In this document: one piece after another, positions 12,148 through 21,262 of the stretch
How the letters are laid out: each line of letters starts with the position of its first letter
Numbering within the stretch: the stretch's first letter is position 1
Source of the DNA: Bacteroidales bacterium
GTDB lineage: Bacteria > Bacteroidota > Bacteroidia > Bacteroidales > WCHB1-69
Assembly: GCA_017443175.1 (NCBI GenBank)
Contig: JAFSOZ010000003.1
Span: 186,001-250,000, forward strand
Length of the DNA stretch: 64,000 nucleotides
Reading direction: 5' to 3'
Notes under the pieces: generated by a model
What the model was told of the DNA's origin: nothing
Databases searched by the model: none
The model's input: only the letters and a program-made list of their open reading frames with translations
Position numbers and translations under genes: made by a program

Positions 12148-12972
12148 ATGGGCTGTCTCTTCACCGGCATATTCAGTTTTATTTTCGCCATCCTCGGATT
12201 TATGATTTCTGATTGGCATGGTGCCTTTATCGGATTTCTGATAGGCACCTTGTTGGATTTCATCTTTGGCAAAAATAGAATCCGTGTTAACAAGCATTAT
12301 TACAAATCACAGGATTTCACCGAGCACGAACTGGTATTGGCCGCATACGTGGCCAAAGCCGACAACAACCGTCTGCTGCGTTCCGAAATGGAATACGTGC
12401 GCCAGTTTCTGGCCAAGACCATGTCGTCGGAGCAGCTCTCCTCGGCCATGCTCCGGTTCAGGGACATCCTCAACTCAGACATTGACATTCAGAGTGTGTG
12501 CGCCGACCTCCGGCAGCACGCCACCATCTATGAGAAACTGGTAATCCTGCAATTCCTCTTCGGCTTCTCCAATGCCGACGGTTCCATGCGTCAAGAAGAA
12601 TTGAACGCCATCCAGTACATCTCCGACCTTTGCGGCATCAGCCGCAGCAACTACGAGGCCGTGAAATCCATGTTCGTGGGTTCCTACTACGGCGGATACC
12701 AGCAAACCTACGGCGATTATACCTACGGGGGCAACTCTTCCTACAGCAGCAGAACATCCCAAGCCACTTTGGAGAACGATTACAAAATATTGGAAGTCTC
12801 CCCGGATGCCACCGACGACGAGGTGAAGAAAGCCTACCGCGCCGCCGCAAAGAAACACCATCCCGACAAAGTCAGCCACCTGGGCGAGGATGTGCGCAAA
12901 GCCGCGGAAGTCAAATTCGCCCAAGTGAATGAAGCCTACGAACGCATCAAAAAATCCCGTGGAATGAATTAA
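12148..12972 (+). CDS. DjlA-like co-chaperone (TM + TerB + DnaJ domain)
   Basis: A 274-residue protein. Two hydrophobic segments span residues 3-45, a TerB-like helical domain about 65-180, and a tyrosine/glycine-rich linker about 182-205. A C-terminal J domain (about 212-274) carries the HPD motif in KKHHPDKVSHLG. The same order is found in DjlA, a membrane-anchored partner that stimulates DnaK ATPase. The start at 12148 lets the protein begin directly with the membrane segment. Confidence 0.88.
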   Translation: MGCLFTGIFSFIFAILGFMISDWHGAFIGFLIGTLLDFIFGKNRIRVNKHYYKSQDFTEHELVLAAYVAKADNNRLLRSEMEYVRQFLAKTMSSEQLSSAMLRFRDILNSDIDIQSVCADLRQHATIYEKLVILQFLFGFSNADGSMRQEELNAIQYISDLCGISRSNYEAVKSMFVGSYYGGYQQTYGDYTYGGNSSYSSRTSQATLENDYKILEVSPDATDDEVKKAYRAAAKKHHPDKVSHLGEDVRKAAEVKFAQVNEAYERIKKSRGMN

Positions 12973-13029
12973 AATTAACTTTTATTTAAATATTTTTCCA
13001 CAGAATATTGCATTATCGGATTTTTATCC

Positions 13030-13037
13030 TATCTTTG
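13030..13037 (+). promoter_or_regulatory. Promoter for the T9SS cargo gene at 13121
   Basis: A TATCTTTG -7 box has TTG 19 bases upstream (13008-13010), the usual Bacteroidota spacing. The predicted leader is about 80 bases. Confidence 0.6.
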
Positions 13038-13120
13038 CACCGTTTTTGAAAGCATATCCATGAATGCAGATTTACGTCTGCAACATTTTATTTATTAACC
13101 ATTAAAAAAACGAAAAAACT

Positions 13121-14671
13121 ATGAAAAAGCTAGACTTTCTCAGTTGCATTCTGTTTTCATTCGCTGTGATTTTCGGATTTATTCCGTCAGCAGCACAAGC
13201 CCAGCGTGTCGTTTACGAAGAAAATTTCGGCACTCCCACCGCCACCACACTGGTGCAAAACTACACAGGCTGGCAAAACCAATCGGTCATTTACACGGGT
13301 GACGGCACCTGTGACATCCGGAGTTCCAGCGCATCGAACAACTACGGCATGGCCTCCGGCGGCGGCAACGTGATGATCAACGACACGGTCAAGTGGTTTA
13401 TGGTGTCCGGCCTCAACACCGCCGCCGACACAAACCTGTCTCTCTATTGCGGTCTGCGGAAGACAAACGCCGAGAATGGGAGCAACCTGGTGGTTGAAGT
13501 CTCTGCCGACAGCCTTCAATGGAGAAGGTTGCACTTATCGGACACGCTGCCCGCCGGAACCGGCACGTCAGGATGGTACCGAGTGCGCTACCCTGGAGTC
13601 CCATCCTGTGCCAATCTTCATATCCGGTTCTCCAATCTGGCCCGTGTGGATTACCGTATTGACGACCTCTCGCTGGTGGTTGGTGAAGAGACCGTGCTGG
13701 AAACTGCAGCCAAGCCTACCCTCTCCCCTGCAGGCGGCACCTACTACGAGCCCCAAACCGTCAACATCACCACATCCACGGAAGGGGCCGTGATATACTA
13801 CACGATGGACAACAGTGCACCAACCGACCGCGCCAACCGCTACGAAGGCCCTCTTACCATCAACTCAAATTGCACGGTCAAAGCCGTTGCCACGAAGGAA
13901 AACATGTACGACAGCGAGGTCGCCACAGCCTCTTACACCATCCTGGACACCAACTCTCTGGTGATCCTTCCCTTCGACATTTCCGACAACAGCAACTCCA
14001 CCCACACCGACATTCTGCAGATGAGAGGTTTCAGAGGCTATCATTTAGGAAGCTCCTACTCGGATGGTTCCGTCAAATTCGAATCCTCGCACGCAGGCGA
14101 AGCCAGTTTGGTCGCCCATCTGGACAGTGCTCCGGAGACCCTGGTTTTTGAGCTGAAAGGCAAAAAAGGCGGATCCAACCCGTCGGCGTACGAAGGTGTC
14201 ACCTTCACGGTCAGCCATTCCGCCGATGGCCAAAACTGGACTCCATTAGCCTCCATCTTCGGGGATGACATATCCTTGGACAACTTCACCCGATTCTCCT
14301 ATACCATCCCTGACCACGGTGCTAGATATATCCGATGGACATTGCAGGCCTCCAACAAAGGGAACACCCAGCTCAACAACATCAAAATCACAAAGCATAC
14401 CGACTCGGGAGACAGCACTGCCGTAGCTGACTTCAATCCAGAGACCTTCGGCATCTATCCAAACCCTACCCAAACCCAATTCAAGATTCATCTGGGGCGC
14501 ACTGAGGTCCAATCCATGACCTTATACAATCTACTCGGGCAAGCGGTGAAGACCTGGGACCACCCTCTGGAATCCCAACATTTCTCCGTATCCGATATTC
14601 CTTGCGGGGCTTACGTCCTGAAAGCGAACACCGCATTCGGCACCATCCAGAAAAAAGTAGTCAAGTATTAA
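13121..14671 (+). CDS. T9SS-exported protein with a chitobiase-type beta-sandwich domain
   Basis: A 516-residue secreted protein with a signal peptide ending AAQAQ. An N-terminal jelly-roll region (about 25-190) is followed by a CHB_HEX_C-like domain (about 195-275, TLSPAGGTYYEPQTVNI, VIYYTMDNSAPT). A further beta-sandwich (about 285-425) precedes a type A T9SS sorting domain (IYPNPTQTQF ... GAYVLKANT ... KKVVKY, about 440-516). It is probably delivered to the cell surface or medium. The substrate is unknown and no catalytic domain is apparent. It has its own promoter and terminator. Confidence 0.85.
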   Translation: MKKLDFLSCILFSFAVIFGFIPSAAQAQRVVYEENFGTPTATTLVQNYTGWQNQSVIYTGDGTCDIRSSSASNNYGMASGGGNVMINDTVKWFMVSGLNTAADTNLSLYCGLRKTNAENGSNLVVEVSADSLQWRRLHLSDTLPAGTGTSGWYRVRYPGVPSCANLHIRFSNLARVDYRIDDLSLVVGEETVLETAAKPTLSPAGGTYYEPQTVNITTSTEGAVIYYTMDNSAPTDRANRYEGPLTINSNCTVKAVATKENMYDSEVATASYTILDTNSLVILPFDISDNSNSTHTDILQMRGFRGYHLGSSYSDGSVKFESSHAGEASLVAHLDSAPETLVFELKGKKGGSNPSAYEGVTFTVSHSADGQNWTPLASIFGDDISLDNFTRFSYTIPDHGARYIRWTLQASNKGNTQLNNIKITKHTDSGDSTAVADFNPETFGIYPNPTQTQFKIHLGRTEVQSMTLYNLLGQAVKTWDHPLESQHFSVSDIPCGAYVLKANTAFGTIQKKVVKY

Positions 14672-14685
14672 AACTCCAAAAAACG

Positions 14686-14733
14686 TTTACAGCCGGATGA
14701 TTTCATGATTCCAAAATCCGGCTGTAAATTTTT
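14686..14733 (+). terminator. Rho-independent terminator after the T9SS cargo gene
   Basis: TTTACAGCCGGAT pairs exactly with ATCCGGCTGTAAA, and a T-run follows. It lies 15 bases after the stop at 14671. Confidence 0.85.
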
Positions 14734-14758
14734 CTATTGCAGTTGCCTCCGTTTTTTG

Positions 14759-14766
14759 TACTTTTG
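14759..14766 (+). promoter_or_regulatory. Promoter for the MORN lipoprotein-OstA pair
   Basis: A TACTTTTG -7 box has TTG at 14737-14739 (19-base spacer). The start codon follows 20 bases downstream. Confidence 0.6.
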
Positions 14767-14786
14767 CGGCCTAAACGCAAACGATT

Positions 14787-15455
14787 ATGAAAAAAACGTA
14801 CGCAGCATTCTTGTTCCTGGTGGCAGTTGTCACATTGTGTTCCTGCACTAAGACCGAGAAGAATTATTATCCTGACGGACGGCTTCAATCCATCATCCAC
14901 TATAAATTCGGAAAGGAGACCGGGAAAAGCGTGTACATGTTCCACAGCCCCAACACGATTGAGATAGAAGTGGAAATGAAGAAGGGCAAACGCAACGGCG
15001 ATTTTTATCGCTATTATGAAAACGGGAACCTGGACACCTATTGTGTCTATGTCAACGATTCTATAGAAGGAAAGGAGGTCATGTACTCTCCCAACGGAGA
15101 AAAAACCCAAGAGACATTCTATGTGCATGGTAAGAAAGATGGACCGCACAAGCAGTTCCACTACAACGGGCAGATCAAAGCGGAAGGAATGTTCAAGAAC
15201 GACATGTTCGATGGAGACTGGACATATTACGATGAACGCGGCGTTATTGTAGGCGAAGGACACTTCAAAAACGGAACCGGAGAGTTGCTCGCCTACGATG
15301 CCATCGGCAGGACCAGCAGAATCACTCATTATGTGCACAACCTCAAGGATGGCAAGGAAATTTACTACAATCCTGCCGGAAAAGTGTACAAGGAGATTAC
15401 ATTCAAGCAAGATCGCATTGTATCACAACACATTGATTCCACATTGATACCCTAA
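14787..15455 (+). CDS. MORN/YwqK-type repeat lipoprotein
   Basis: A 222-residue protein whose lipoprotein signal ends LCSC, with lipidated Cys20. The mature part is a series of about seven 22-25-residue repeats of the YwqK/MORN-2 type (YYENGNL, YSPNGEK, FHYNGQIKAEG, YYDERGVIVGEG). Proteins with this repeat are sometimes named as antitoxins, but no toxin gene is adjacent. Here it precedes an OstA-like gene by 2 bases. An envelope role is a fair inference. Confidence 0.85.
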   Translation: MKKTYAAFLFLVAVVTLCSCTKTEKNYYPDGRLQSIIHYKFGKETGKSVYMFHSPNTIEIEVEMKKGKRNGDFYRYYENGNLDTYCVYVNDSIEGKEVMYSPNGEKTQETFYVHGKKDGPHKQFHYNGQIKAEGMFKNDMFDGDWTYYDERGVIVGEGHFKNGTGELLAYDAIGRTSRITHYVHNLKDGKEIYYNPAGKVYKEITFKQDRIVSQHIDSTLIP

Positions 15456-15457
15456 CC

Positions 15458-17002
15458 ATGCGCCGGCTTGAGTTCTTATTCCTTCTCTGCCTCCTTCTGG
15501 GCATTGTCTGCACCACGACGGCTCAGAACAACCGCAAAATCCAATACAGGGCGGACATTGGACTATATGACGAGGATTTCCTGCCAGGGGCTCAACGATT
15601 GATCGGGCACGTGGCATTTGCACAGGATAATATCCGAGGCTATTGTGACAGCGCATATCTATACGAAAGGGACAACTACCTTATCGCATTCGGCGACCGG
15701 GTGAAAATTCTGGTGGGCGACTCCGTGGTCCTATACGGCCGCAAGGCATATTACGACGGCAACCTCAAGATTGCTTCCATCGCACGCAACGTCAAACTGG
15801 AGAAGAAAAAATCTTACCTTTTGTCAGACAGCTTGATATACGACCTCAACCTAGACATGGGCTACTACCTGACAGGCGGGAGGATATTCAACGGTGAAGA
15901 CACCCTCACCAGCCAGACCGGACGTTACTACACCAAAACCGACGATGCATACGGGAACGGCGATGTGCAGCTCAAGAGCAAGACCTACCGAATGGACTGC
16001 GATTCCTTGCGTTACAATGCACAAAGCAAAATTGCCTTTTTCATCTCACCCACCCATCTGTTCTCTTCCGAAGACAGCAGCGAAATATTCACCAACAGAG
16101 GCTGGTACGATACCGAACGGGAAAACGCGCAACTCACCGGAGATGTGCAGATATTCAACCAAGCACAGAAGCTGTTTGCGGACTCCGTGCATTATTACAA
16201 GGAACTTCAGTTCGGACGTGCCTGGAACAATGTCACGGTCGTGGATACGGAACAAAACTACATTCTCAAGGGAGATTTTGTCGAGCATCATGAAAACGGA
16301 GGGTTGTCCATTGCCACCGACAGCGCGCTGCTGGTACTGATCGACAACAACGATTCCCTGTATCTGCATGCGGACACTTTGAAGATTCTTTTTGACAGCA
16401 GCCAGTCTGCGCAATGGATGGCCGCATACAACCAGGTGAAATTCTATCGCCAGGACCTGCAAGGGGCCTGCGATTCGCTGATGTATTTGGTAGAAGACTC
16501 GCTTATCACCATGTATTACAATCCCGTGGTCTGGTCGGAAGAGTACCAGCTTTCTGCCGACACCATACACTTCTCGATTTTGGACTCCTCCAACATGAGA
16601 ATCGACCTCTGCAAGTCCGGCTTTATAGTCGGCGGACTTTTCGAGAACACAGAGTTCAACCAAATCAAGGGCATCAACATCACGGGATACATCCGCGACA
16701 GGGAGCTATACCGTGTAAATATCGTCAACAATGCCGAATGCATCTACTACTTGCAGGAAGAGGACAGTTCGCTCATCGGCATCAACACCTCTATCACCAA
16801 CGAGATGTGCATTTTTCTGGAGGATAACAAAATCAGCCAGATAAGGTTCTACGACCAGCCCGACGGCAAGATATATCCTGACCAACAATTGGAAGATAAA
16901 AGCCGCCGTCTTCAGGATTTCAGGTGGCTGGATGAATACCGTCCTTACAAAATATCCGATTTGTTCATAAAGCCGATCCCCAGGTATCGCGTTCAGGAAT
17001 AA
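15458..17002 (+). CDS. OstA/LptA-like periplasmic protein
   Basis: A 514-residue protein with signal peptide MRRLEFLFLLCLLLGIVCTTTAQ. The rest is a repetitive beta-structure of the OstA-like type, with recurring short strands such as LYERDNYLIAFGDRVKILVGD, DSLRYNAQSKIAFF and DSALLVLIDNNDSLYLHADTL. This fold bridges the periplasm in lipopolysaccharide transport (LptA/LptD family). The Bacteroidota long version is of uncertain exact role. It is translationally close to the upstream lipoprotein and ends at a bidirectional hairpin shared with tmRNA. Confidence 0.82.
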   Translation: MRRLEFLFLLCLLLGIVCTTTAQNNRKIQYRADIGLYDEDFLPGAQRLIGHVAFAQDNIRGYCDSAYLYERDNYLIAFGDRVKILVGDSVVLYGRKAYYDGNLKIASIARNVKLEKKKSYLLSDSLIYDLNLDMGYYLTGGRIFNGEDTLTSQTGRYYTKTDDAYGNGDVQLKSKTYRMDCDSLRYNAQSKIAFFISPTHLFSSEDSSEIFTNRGWYDTERENAQLTGDVQIFNQAQKLFADSVHYYKELQFGRAWNNVTVVDTEQNYILKGDFVEHHENGGLSIATDSALLVLIDNNDSLYLHADTLKILFDSSQSAQWMAAYNQVKFYRQDLQGACDSLMYLVEDSLITMYYNPVVWSEEYQLSADTIHFSILDSSNMRIDLCKSGFIVGGLFENTEFNQIKGINITGYIRDRELYRVNIVNNAECIYYLQEEDSSLIGINTSITNEMCIFLEDNKISQIRFYDQPDGKIYPDQQLEDKSRRLQDFRWLDEYRPYKISDLFIKPIPRYRVQE

Positions 17003-17010
17003 GATGGCAT

Positions 17011-17042
17011 AAAAAAAGCACCCTTTAGTGAAGGATGCTTTT
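17011..17042 (-). terminator. Terminator shared by tmRNA (minus) and the OstA-like gene (plus)
   Basis: The hairpin AGCAxCCTT/AAGGxTGCT has an A-run on its left and T on its right. On the minus strand it is followed by seven T, ending the tmRNA transcript. Confidence 0.75.
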
Positions 17043-17046
17043 CAAG

Positions 17047-17434
17047 TGGAGCCGGCGGGAGTCGAACCCGCGTCCAAACATGCCGCAAGATTGCTTTCTA
17101 CAAGCTTAGTCTTCGTTTGCTTGTCGGCCACCGCATGGTACGAGACAAACCTCACGGCAGCTTATCTTCTGAATTTTCGCTCATGCGTCGAAGCACACAC
17201 TCGCTATCTGTCCTTTTATGACACTTCTGACCGGACGTTGGACCGAAAAACTTCCGGGGAAGCGCCCGCGGCTACAGACCTTGTCTGCGCGGCAGGATCC
17301 GCAACGGTTACGCTGCGAATGCATAAGAAGTTTCGCCGTTTATTGGCATTGAGGGTTAACTTTTAACGGAATCAGCCCACAAACTCCGGCCTGCTTACAA
17401 TCCCCCGAACTTGCTGTCAAAACCAAACGACCCC
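17047..17434 (-). ncRNA. ssrA: Transfer-messenger RNA (tmRNA)
   Basis: A 388-nt RNA read leftward. The 5' end GGGGTCG pairs with CGGCTCC at the 3' end to form the acceptor stem (with G-U pairs), and the T-arm GGGTTCGACTCCC is intact. The tag reading frame lies at 17308-17337 on the minus strand and encodes GETSYAFAA before TAA, or NGETSYAFAA if the resume codon is one earlier. The 3' CCA is not encoded: the genome has CTT after the discriminator A. It rescues stalled ribosomes together with SmpB. Confidence 0.93.
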
Positions 17435-17454
17435 GGAGGAATAAAAGGGGATGG

Positions 17455-17850
17455 TTACTTCACCTCCCCTTTCAGTTGTAATATCACTCTGTCGGTATTG
17501 GCGTTGGACAACACCGTCAGGCGTTTGCTGATCAAACCCGTATGCTTGGCTGTATAGGTGGCCTTGATCGTGCCTTTCTTACCAGGCATTATCGGCTGCT
17601 TGGACCAATCCACAGTGGTGCAATCACACGAGGAGATCACATCGTCCAGAATCAACGGCTTTTTGCCGATATTCGTGAACGTGATGGTTACGGTCTTCAC
17701 ATCCCCGACCTTCAAAGTGCCGAAGTCAACAGTAAGTTTGTCAAACTGTATCTCAGCACCCGTGCCTTTGTACGGGGTAGCTTTGGTAGTCTGGGCTTGC
17801 AAAGCGAAAAGTCCGCCTATCATCAAGCACAGGATCATCAACCTTTTCAT
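17455..17850 (-). CDS. DUF1573 secreted protein (second copy)
   Basis: A 131-residue protein with a signal peptide ending LQAQ and one DUF1573 (ASPM/SPD-2/Hydin-like) Ig-fold domain. It carries the conserved TFTNIGKKPLILDDV and CDCTTVDWS sequences. The CxC cysteines match the family hallmark. It follows a homologue after 15 bases, so this is a tandem pair. It is probably periplasmic or surface exposed with unknown ligand. Confidence 0.85.
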   Translation of the reverse strand: MKRLMILCLMIGGLFALQAQTTKATPYKGTGAEIQFDKLTVDFGTLKVGDVKTVTITFTNIGKKPLILDDVISSCDCTTVDWSKQPIMPGKKGTIKATYTAKHTGLISKRLTVLSNANTDRVILQLKGEVK

Positions 17851-17865
17851 TGCTGTTTGTTTTTA

Positions 17866-18321
17866 TTAGTTATTCTCTTTGAGCGGAGTGGCACCATTGT
17901 CAGGCGCTGCCTCGACCGGTTTGGCGGAAACATTGCCCTTGATGTTCAACACCACGCGGTTGTTGACCGCATTGGATTCCACGGTGATGGATTTGTTGAT
18001 GGCACCCACTCTTTGAGTGTTGTATTTGACTTTGATAGTGGCCTTTTTACCCGGAGCGATGGGATCCTTGGGCCATTCAGGAACCGTGCAACCGCAACTG
18101 GAACGACAATTGGTCAGAAGAAGATCTGCCTTGCCAGTGTTTTTGAAAACAAACTCGCAAGTACCATTGTCACCCTGCATAATGTTGCCATAATCATGAA
18201 CCAATGTTTCAAAGGTGATTTCAGGTTCTTTCACCTTCTTGTTCTTATCCGTATTGGCATCCTGCGCAAAAGCGGAAAACACAAAAGCTGTTACGATTAA
18301 TAAACTAAGTACTTTTTTCAT
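17866..18321 (-). CDS. DUF1573 secreted protein (first copy)
   Basis: A 151-residue protein with signal peptide MKKVLSLLIVTAFVFSAFAQ and a DUF1573 domain (FVFKNTGKADLLLTN, SSCGCTVPEWP). It is close in design to the downstream gene and presumably in one operon with it. The C-terminus has a short low-complexity extension (PVEAAPDNGATPLKENN) that the partner lacks. Confidence 0.87.
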   Translation of the reverse strand: MKKVLSLLIVTAFVFSAFAQDANTDKNKKVKEPEITFETLVHDYGNIMQGDNGTCEFVFKNTGKADLLLTNCRSSCGCTVPEWPKDPIAPGKKATIKVKYNTQRVGAINKSITVESNAVNNRVVLNIKGNVSAKPVEAAPDNGATPLKENN

Positions 18322-18394
18322 AACTGATATTTTTTTTGATGTAGTAATTATGATTCAAAAAAACAGTGAAGAGACATCAAAGCGCTCTCCGAGT

Positions 18395-18826
18395 TTAACC
18401 CATGTTGATTTTTTTCCCCGCAAAAAATTCCACTGCCAGCCTGTAGCTATCCAACCCGAAACCAGAGATGAAGCCCGCACAACAGGAAGAGAGCACGGAA
18501 TTCTTTCTGTATTGCTCACGTCCGAATAGATTTGAAATATGCACTTCCACCACCGGACAGGACGTGGTGCGCACAGCATCCGCCAATATCACGGACGAAT
18601 GCGTATAGGCACCTGCGTTGAGAACGACACCTTCGTAACCCTTCGCATTGGCTACCACATTGGCCAGGTCGCCCTCGTTATCAAACTGAAAGTAATCAAA
18701 CTGCACATCCGGATACAGACTTTTCAACTCAGACAGATACGAATCGAAGGATATCGATCCGTAGATATCGACTTCGCGCGTGCCAAGTTGCTGCAAATTC
18801 ACTCCGTTCACTATCAGAATCTTCAT
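18395..18826 (-). CDS. aroQ: 3-dehydroquinate dehydratase, type II
   Basis: A 143-residue protein matching the type II dehydroquinase fold: N-terminal ILIVNGVNLQQLGTRE with the YGS motif, NAGAYTHSS in the middle, and VEVHISNLFGRE carrying the proton-relay histidine. It catalyses the third step of the shikimate pathway. The usual NGPN signature reads NGVN here. The start overlaps the stop of the divIC/ftsB-like gene by one base (TAATG), indicating translational coupling. Confidence 0.93.
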   Translation of the reverse strand: MKILIVNGVNLQQLGTREVDIYGSISFDSYLSELKSLYPDVQFDYFQFDNEGDLANVVANAKGYEGVVLNAGAYTHSSVILADAVRTTSCPVVEVHISNLFGREQYRKNSVLSSCCAGFISGFGLDSYRLAVEFFAGKKINMG

Positions 18827-19128
18827 TATTCGCGTATTAGAATAAAAACATCCTCATCGGGTTTGTGCATATTCAAGTGCTCGCGGGCATATTTCTCCAA
18901 CAGCACGGAATCCGAGGAGAGTTGCTCAAAAGTGTAGGCATTGCCCACCTGATTCTTGGTATAGACAATTTTCTCTTCCAGATTGTCGATCTTACGATTC
19001 AGCTCACGATGCGTTTTGATGTTGTGGTCGGAAATGAAAAAGAAGTAACACAAGAACAACACGAGTGTCACTCCATATACGATGATATACAGTTTAATAT
19101 TGTTTTTGTGTTTCTTCTCTTCTTCCAT
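18826..19128 (-). CDS. DivIC/FtsB-like septum formation protein
   Basis: A 100-residue bitopic protein. It has a short basic N-terminus, one transmembrane helix (about 13-32) and a coiled coil (about 38-60, RELNRKIDNLEEKIVY), followed by a region ending KYAREHLNMHKPDEDVFIL. The motif YAREHL..PDE is typical of DivIC/FtsB, which scaffolds FtsL and FtsQ in the divisome. It lies between rny and aroQ on the same strand. Confidence 0.88.
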   Translation of the reverse strand: MEEEKKHKNNIKLYIIVYGVTLVLFLCYFFFISDHNIKTHRELNRKIDNLEEKIVYTKNQVGNAYTFEQLSSDSVLLEKYAREHLNMHKPDEDVFILIRE

Positions 19129-19133
19129 AACGC

Positions 19134-20675
19134 TTAACGGGCATAATTAACCGAACGGGTCTCGCGGATAACCGTGATTTTGATCTGTCCGGGATAGGTC
19201 ATTTCATTCTGAATTTTCTTGGAGAGATCCAAGGAGATCTGGTTCACCTCAGCATCGGAAACCTTCTCAGCGCCGACGATCACGCGGAGCTCACGGCCGG
19301 CCTGGATGGCGTAGGTTTTCACCACTCCGGGGTAGGTCAAGGCAAGATTCTCCAGATCGTTGAGACGTTTCATGTAGGCTTCCACCACCTCGCGGCGTGC
19401 GCCAGGGCGAGCGCCTGAGATGGCATCACACACTTGGACGATGGGCGCGATAAGCGTGTTCATCTCCATTTCATCGTGGTGAGCACCGATGGCGTTGACA
19501 ATCTCCGGGCGTTCCTTGTATTGCTCGGCCAGGCGTGCGCCGAAGAGTGCGTGCGGCAATTCGGGTTCCGTATCGGGCACTTTGCCAATGTCGTGCAACA
19601 AGCCCGCACGGCGTGCCATCTTCGGGTTCAGTCCCAATTCCGCTGCCATGGCGGCACTGAGGTTAGCCACCTCCTTGGCATGCTGAAGCAGGTTCTGTCC
19701 ATACGAAGAACGATACCGCATCTTACCGACCATACGCATCAGCTCATGAGGCATGTTGTTAATGCCCAAATCGATACAGGTGCGCTTGCCCAGCTCGGCG
19801 ATCTCCTGCTCAATCTGCTTCTTCGTCTTGGCCACCACCTCCTCGATTCTGGCAGGGTGGATACGGCCGTCGGAGACCAGTTTCTGGAGGGAAAGGCGGG
19901 CGATTTCTCTGCGCACAGGGTCGAAGCTGGAGAGCAGAATGGCGTCTGGGGAATCGTCGATGATGACATCCACGCCGGTCAGGTTCTCCAGGGTGCGGAT
20001 ATTACGTCCCTCGCGACCGATGATACGGCCCTTGATTTCATCATTCTCAATGTTGAACACGGAAACCGTATTCTCGATGGCTGCTTCCACGCCGGTACGT
20101 TGCAATGCATTCACCACCACCTTCTTGGCTTCCAGGTTGGCGGTATTTTTGGCCTCGTCCACAATGTCTTTAATCATGACCATGGCGTCAGCCTTTGCCT
20201 CATCGCGCATCAGTTCAATCAGTTGAGCTTTGGCTTGTTCGGAGGTGAGTTCGGCTATAGATTCCAGTTTTGCTTTCTGAATGGAAGTCTGTTCATCCAA
20301 GTCCTTCTGTTTCTGGGCAGTAGCTTGCATTTGCTTGCTGAGGTTTTCCTTCAGGGCAGCGTTCTCGGCAGTCTTTCTGTTCAATTCCTCCATTTTCTGG
20401 CCCAGCGTGTTCTCTTTCTGCTTGATGCGATTCTCCGCTGCGGAGAGTTGCTGATTGCGGTCGTGCACGGTCTTCTCATAGTCGCTCTTCAGCTGCAGGA
20501 ACTTCTCTTTAGCCTGCAGAATCTTCTCTTTTTTCAGAAGTTCGCCATCCTCTTCCGCTTTCTTCAACGCTTCTCGACCCGCTTTGGTGAGTTGGTTTTT
20601 AAGTAGTGTGTAGGCGATTCCGAGGCCAGCCGCAATGCCGACCACGATGCCTATCAAAATCCATAGTACTGTCAT
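19134..20675 (-). CDS. rny: Ribonuclease Y
   Basis: A 513-residue protein with an N-terminal transmembrane helix (about 3-24) and a long charged coiled coil (about 28-160). A KH domain follows (about 200-260, [14 protein letters not shown]), then an HD domain with AGLLHDIGK and GAHHDE. This is the RNase Y layout at its usual length. The enzyme is a membrane-bound endonuclease that starts mRNA decay. A probable 6S RNA gene and zapA lie immediately upstream. Confidence 0.95.
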   Translation of the reverse strand: MTVLWILIGIVVGIAAGLGIAYTLLKNQLTKAGREALKKAEEDGELLKKEKILQAKEKFLQLKSDYEKTVHDRNQQLSAAENRIKQKENTLGQKMEELNRKTAENAALKENLSKQMQATAQKQKDLDEQTSIQKAKLESIAELTSEQAKAQLIELMRDEAKADAMVMIKDIVDEAKNTANLEAKKVVVNALQRTGVEAAIENTVSVFNIENDEIKGRIIGREGRNIRTLENLTGVDVIIDDSPDAILLSSFDPVRREIARLSLQKLVSDGRIHPARIEEVVAKTKKQIEQEIAELGKRTCIDLGINNMPHELMRMVGKMRYRSSYGQNLLQHAKEVANLSAAMAAELGLNPKMARRAGLLHDIGKVPDTEPELPHALFGARLAEQYKERPEIVNAIGAHHDEMEMNTLIAPIVQVCDAISGARPGARREVVEAYMKRLNDLENLALTYPGVVKTYAIQAGRELRVIVGAEKVSDAEVNQISLDLSKKIQNEMTYPGQIKITVIRETRSVNYAR

Positions 20676-20691
20676 ATTATGTGGGTTTTAG

Positions 20692-20730
20692 TTTGTAAAG
20701 TTATTAAGGTTTGTAAAGTTTATAAAGTTA
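20692..20730. repeat. GTAAAGTT/ATAAAGTT spacer repeat
   Basis: Four near-identical units of TTTGTAAAGTT/TTTATAAAGTT lie in tandem between rny and the 6S RNA gene. A related tandem is at 59216-59249 upstream of mutL. Confidence 0.75.
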
Positions 20731-20750
20731 TTTAGTTAAATTTTTTGCAT

Positions 20751-20941
20751 AAAAAAACCGCATAAGTTCCATAGGGTTTCGAAAAACTCCTAATAGATAT
20801 GGATGAAGGTGCCGGCTCACTTCGCGCTTCCCCGGGCTGCATGCAGCCATCCTTGCGGATTCGGGCCTGTTCTAGGCAAGTCAAGCGTCCCCTTCGTTTG
20901 ATAATGTGTTGAGTTTAACAAACGTATCTGAACTTATGCGG
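20751..20941 (-). ncRNA. ssrS: Probable 6S RNA
   Basis: Read leftward, the 184 nt from 20941 to 20758 are closed by a perfect 12-bp stem: CCGCATAAGTTC at 5' and GAACTTATGCGG at 3'. A tract of seven T (20757-20751) immediately follows, as in a terminator. Length, long closing stem and location just downstream of zapA match 6S RNA, which binds the housekeeping RNA polymerase. A large internal segment (about 20810-20890) would hold the central bubble. Covariance-model confirmation was not possible here. Confidence 0.72.
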
Positions 20942-20964
20942 GATGGGTTATTTCAAAGAACGAA

Positions 20965-21261
20965 TTAATCAACTTCAAATTTGTCTGTCAGCTCTTTCAG
21001 CGACTCCATCATCGGCACCACTTCCTCGTCAAAACCTTTGAGCCGTTCCTCGTCAGCCAACCATTTCACTACAAAATCGACCAATATCTTGGATAACAAG
21101 TCTTGTTGGTCTGTATATGTCCATTTTTTAGCAAATTCCAAAAAACTGTCATTGATTATCTTTTCCGCCTCACGGAAGTAATGCTCCCATTCCTTCTGTA
21201 TCGTGACCGTCATCGGGCGTTGCGCCACCTGAATCGTTATCTTTATGCGATCGTTCTCCAT
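20965..21261 (-). CDS. zapA: Cell division protein ZapA
   Basis: A 98-residue protein with the ZapA pattern: a short N-terminal beta domain (IKITIQVAQRPMTVTI) and a C-terminal coiled-coil helix. ZapA crosslinks FtsZ protofilaments at mid-cell. The start is one base downstream of the stop of the coiled-coil gene at 21263, and a 6S RNA gene follows, as in many bacteria. Confidence 0.85.
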   Translation of the reverse strand: MENDRIKITIQVAQRPMTVTIQKEWEHYFREAEKIINDSFLEFAKKWTYTDQQDLLSKILVDFVVKWLADEERLKGFDEEVVPMMESLKELTDKFEVD

Positions 21262-21262
21262 G

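Noticed and set aside
14787..15455. Toxin-antitoxin system suggested by the YwqK-type repeat
   Set aside because: There is a lipoprotein signal and no toxin gene nearby; the repeat alone is not evidence of an antitoxin.
17028..17366. 112-codon plus-strand frame over the tmRNA region
   Set aside because: The region is tmRNA on the minus strand; the frame has no leader or family.
19434..20606. 390-codon open frame antisense to rny
   Set aside because: RNase Y domains on the minus strand account for the whole stretch.
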